Part shown: piece by piece, positions 4,208-5,404 of the stretch
How positions within the stretch are numbered: the first letter of the stretch is position 1
Layout of the letters: every line of letters begins with the position of its first letter
Assembly: GCA_902406135.1 (NCBI GenBank)
Contig: CABPCX010000142.1
Span: 1 to 5,404, forward strand
Reading direction: 5' to 3'
DNA from: an uncultured Eubacteriales bacterium
GTDB taxonomy: Bacteria; Bacillota; Clostridia; Lachnospirales; Anaerotignaceae
DNA length: 5,404 bases
The notes under the pieces: generated by a model
Seen by the model: the letters and a program-made list of their open reading frames with translations, nothing else
Database searches by the model: none
What the model was told of the DNA's origin: nothing
Translations under genes and position numbers: made by a program

Positions 4208-5404
4208 TTAAAGCTCGGTTTCAACACCGTTGATAACGGCTGTTTCGTCTCCTTCAATGGGGATAACTATAAATCTTCTGCCGTCGATTATTTTTGTTTC
4301 GATTTCTTCGGCCTTTTCAGCACTGACATTGAGAATAATATTTTCTTTTCCGTCCTCCAAATCCCAGGGAAGGGTATCGTCGGAAGATTTTGACTCAGCC
4401 GCCTCAAGTTTTGATTTAAGTTCTATTACTTCTTTCTGAAGCTCGGCTTCACGCTGTTTCTTTGCATAATTTTCAAGGACTTTTGTATCTACTATGTTAT
4501 CTATAACAGGAGGTTCTTCTCCAAATTCTTCTTCACAGGCCTTTTCGATTTTATCCGCAATTTCCTGAGATAAAAATCCGTTTGTTCTCATATTTTCGAT
4601 GGTGCGGCTGTCAAGAAGAACAGGCTCCGTTGAAAGAGATGTATCCTGCTCGGCCGCTATTTCGCTGAGGGCCTGATGTATGCCTACTACTATATCATCG
4701 GAGTCGTCTTCAGCCGCAATATTTTTAATTATGAAGCTGAAAGCCGTTTTTTCCTCGGCAGCCGTACGTTTTATTTTACAGCCAAAGGTTTTTTCAGCAA
4801 AGTCTGTATGGGGCTCCTTAGGTGTTTTGGTATAGAACATAAGGGAGTGAATATCACTGCTTCTGTCAGTAAAGGCAGGAAAAACAAATCCGTTTTCGGG
4901 CATAGATACGACCCAGTCCCTGATACGGGGACCTATTCTGTGTTCGTCCTCTCTGTATCCGAGGGCTGCTTTTGTAAGATCTACCGGACATATGGAACAT
5001 ATAAGATAATCATATACTTCCTCTGATTCGTCAAGTTTGTTGTTGTCATTTGTTTTTACGATAACGTCGTATGCGTCATGGTACAGAAGTATAAGATAGT
5101 TTCCGTCATAATCATAGTTTTCTATTATGAGCTCAAAAAGCCTGTCAGCAAGGGCGTCATTTTTAAGCTTGCTGTCCCTTAAGCCAAGAAGGAAATTCTG
5201 GCGTCCGCCGGGATTTTCCTCTCCGGGATTGAATTCAAGTTCAAGAAGATTGTTGCCTATTGTTCCTGAAAGGGTTTTTTTGGCTATTTCAAGATATTTA
5301 TAAAATTCGTCATCGGCAAGATTTAAAAAAGTTTCATTTATATTTACAATTATTTCTTTATGAGAATCCACATAACATCCACGCATTTTTGTAAAAGTAC
5401 ATTC
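4208..5404 (-). CDS. DUF4317 family protein of unknown function (partial, 5' end outside window)
   Basis: The frame is open to the right edge; 398 residues plus stop are visible. I recognise the DUF4317 family from RGCYVDSHKE, YKYLEIAKKTLSGTIGNNLL, FLLGLRDSKLK, LILLYHDAYDVIVKT, YLICSICPVDLTK, RIRDWVVSMPENGFVFPAF and DRSSDIHSLMFYTK. An ATG at 5386 is in frame, but it has no ribosome binding site and the six codons before it (ECTFTK) continue the family's usual N-terminus, so the true start lies some 15-25 residues beyond the edge. Order: conserved N-terminal domain to about residue 215, a less conserved middle, a likely coiled coil (around KKQREAELQKEVIELKSKLE), and an acidic C-terminal tail with a small beta-rich end (RRFIVIPIEG). 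No signal peptide or membrane helix is seen, so it is probably cytoplasmic. No function is known to me, and the neighbours give no clue. It ends at its own terminator. Confidence 0.85.
   Translation of the reverse strand, partial: ECTFTKMRGCYVDSHKEIIVNINETFLNLADDEFYKYLEIAKKTLSGTIGNNLLELEFNPGEENPGGRQNFLLGLRDSKLKNDALADRLFELIIENYDYDGNYLILLYHDAYDVIVKTNDNNKLDESEEVYDYLICSICPVDLTKAALGYREDEHRIGPRIRDWVVSMPENGFVFPAFTDRSSDIHSLMFYTKTPKEPHTDFAEKTFGCKIKRTAAEEKTAFSFIIKNIAAEDDSDDIVVGIHQALSEIAAEQDTSLSTEPVLLDSRTIENMRTNGFLSQEIADKIEKACEEEFGEEPPVIDNIVDTKVLENYAKKQREAELQKEVIELKSKLEAAESKSSDDTLPWDLEDGKENIILNVSAEKAEEIETKIIDGRRFIVIPIEGDETAVINGVETEL

Noticed and set aside
4196..4439. Short + strand open frames opposite the DUF4317 C-terminus
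   Set aside because: They overlap a recognised coding sequence and lack ribosome binding sites; the first starts in the terminator tail.
5384..5386. ATG as the start of the DUF4317 gene
   Set aside because: There is no ribosome binding site, and the in-frame codons upstream continue the family N-terminus, so the start lies outside the window.

Overview
The window looks like a piece of chromosome from a low-GC Gram-positive anaerobe of the class Clostridia, most likely Lachnospiraceae or a close relative. The evidence is an ANTAR protein of the type usually seen near glutamine synthetase genes, a DUF4317 protein (a family I know mainly from these gut clostridia), strong AGGAGG-type ribosome binding sites, AT-rich intergenic DNA and short hairpin terminators. 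This placement is inferred from gene families; there is no rRNA or other direct marker. No mobile element, CRISPR array, tRNA or rRNA was seen.

Layout, left to right. (1) The 3' part of an ANTAR-domain RNA-binding regulator on the + strand runs in from the left edge and stops at 454. (2) A strong hairpin at 486-520 lies between it and the convergent gene thiW. (3) thiW (585-1106, - strand) encodes the substrate-binding membrane subunit of an ECF vitamin transporter for a thiamine precursor. It has a near-consensus promoter and a very short leader that is almost entirely one long hairpin followed by a U-rich run: a candidate compact attenuator or riboswitch, and the most interesting element here. 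(4) Divergent from it, a full-length MATE-family efflux pump (1369-2742, + strand) has its own extended -10 promoter. (5) A palindromic bidirectional terminator (2746-2775) separates it from the convergent lrgAB operon (3855 down to 2783, - strand), two membrane proteins of the LrgA/CidA and LrgB/CidB families, which in several bacteria take up pyruvate. (6) An AT-rich gap of about 350 bases holds the lrgA promoter region and a terminator. (7) At the right edge, most of a DUF4317 gene of unknown function (- strand) runs out of the window; its true start lies beyond 5404.

The units are independently transcribed: each gene or gene pair has its own promoter or terminator where these can be seen. 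The only clear operon is lrgA-lrgB. Three of the four identified transport units (ThiW, MATE, LrgAB) handle small molecules at the membrane, but nothing in the sequence ties them into one pathway.
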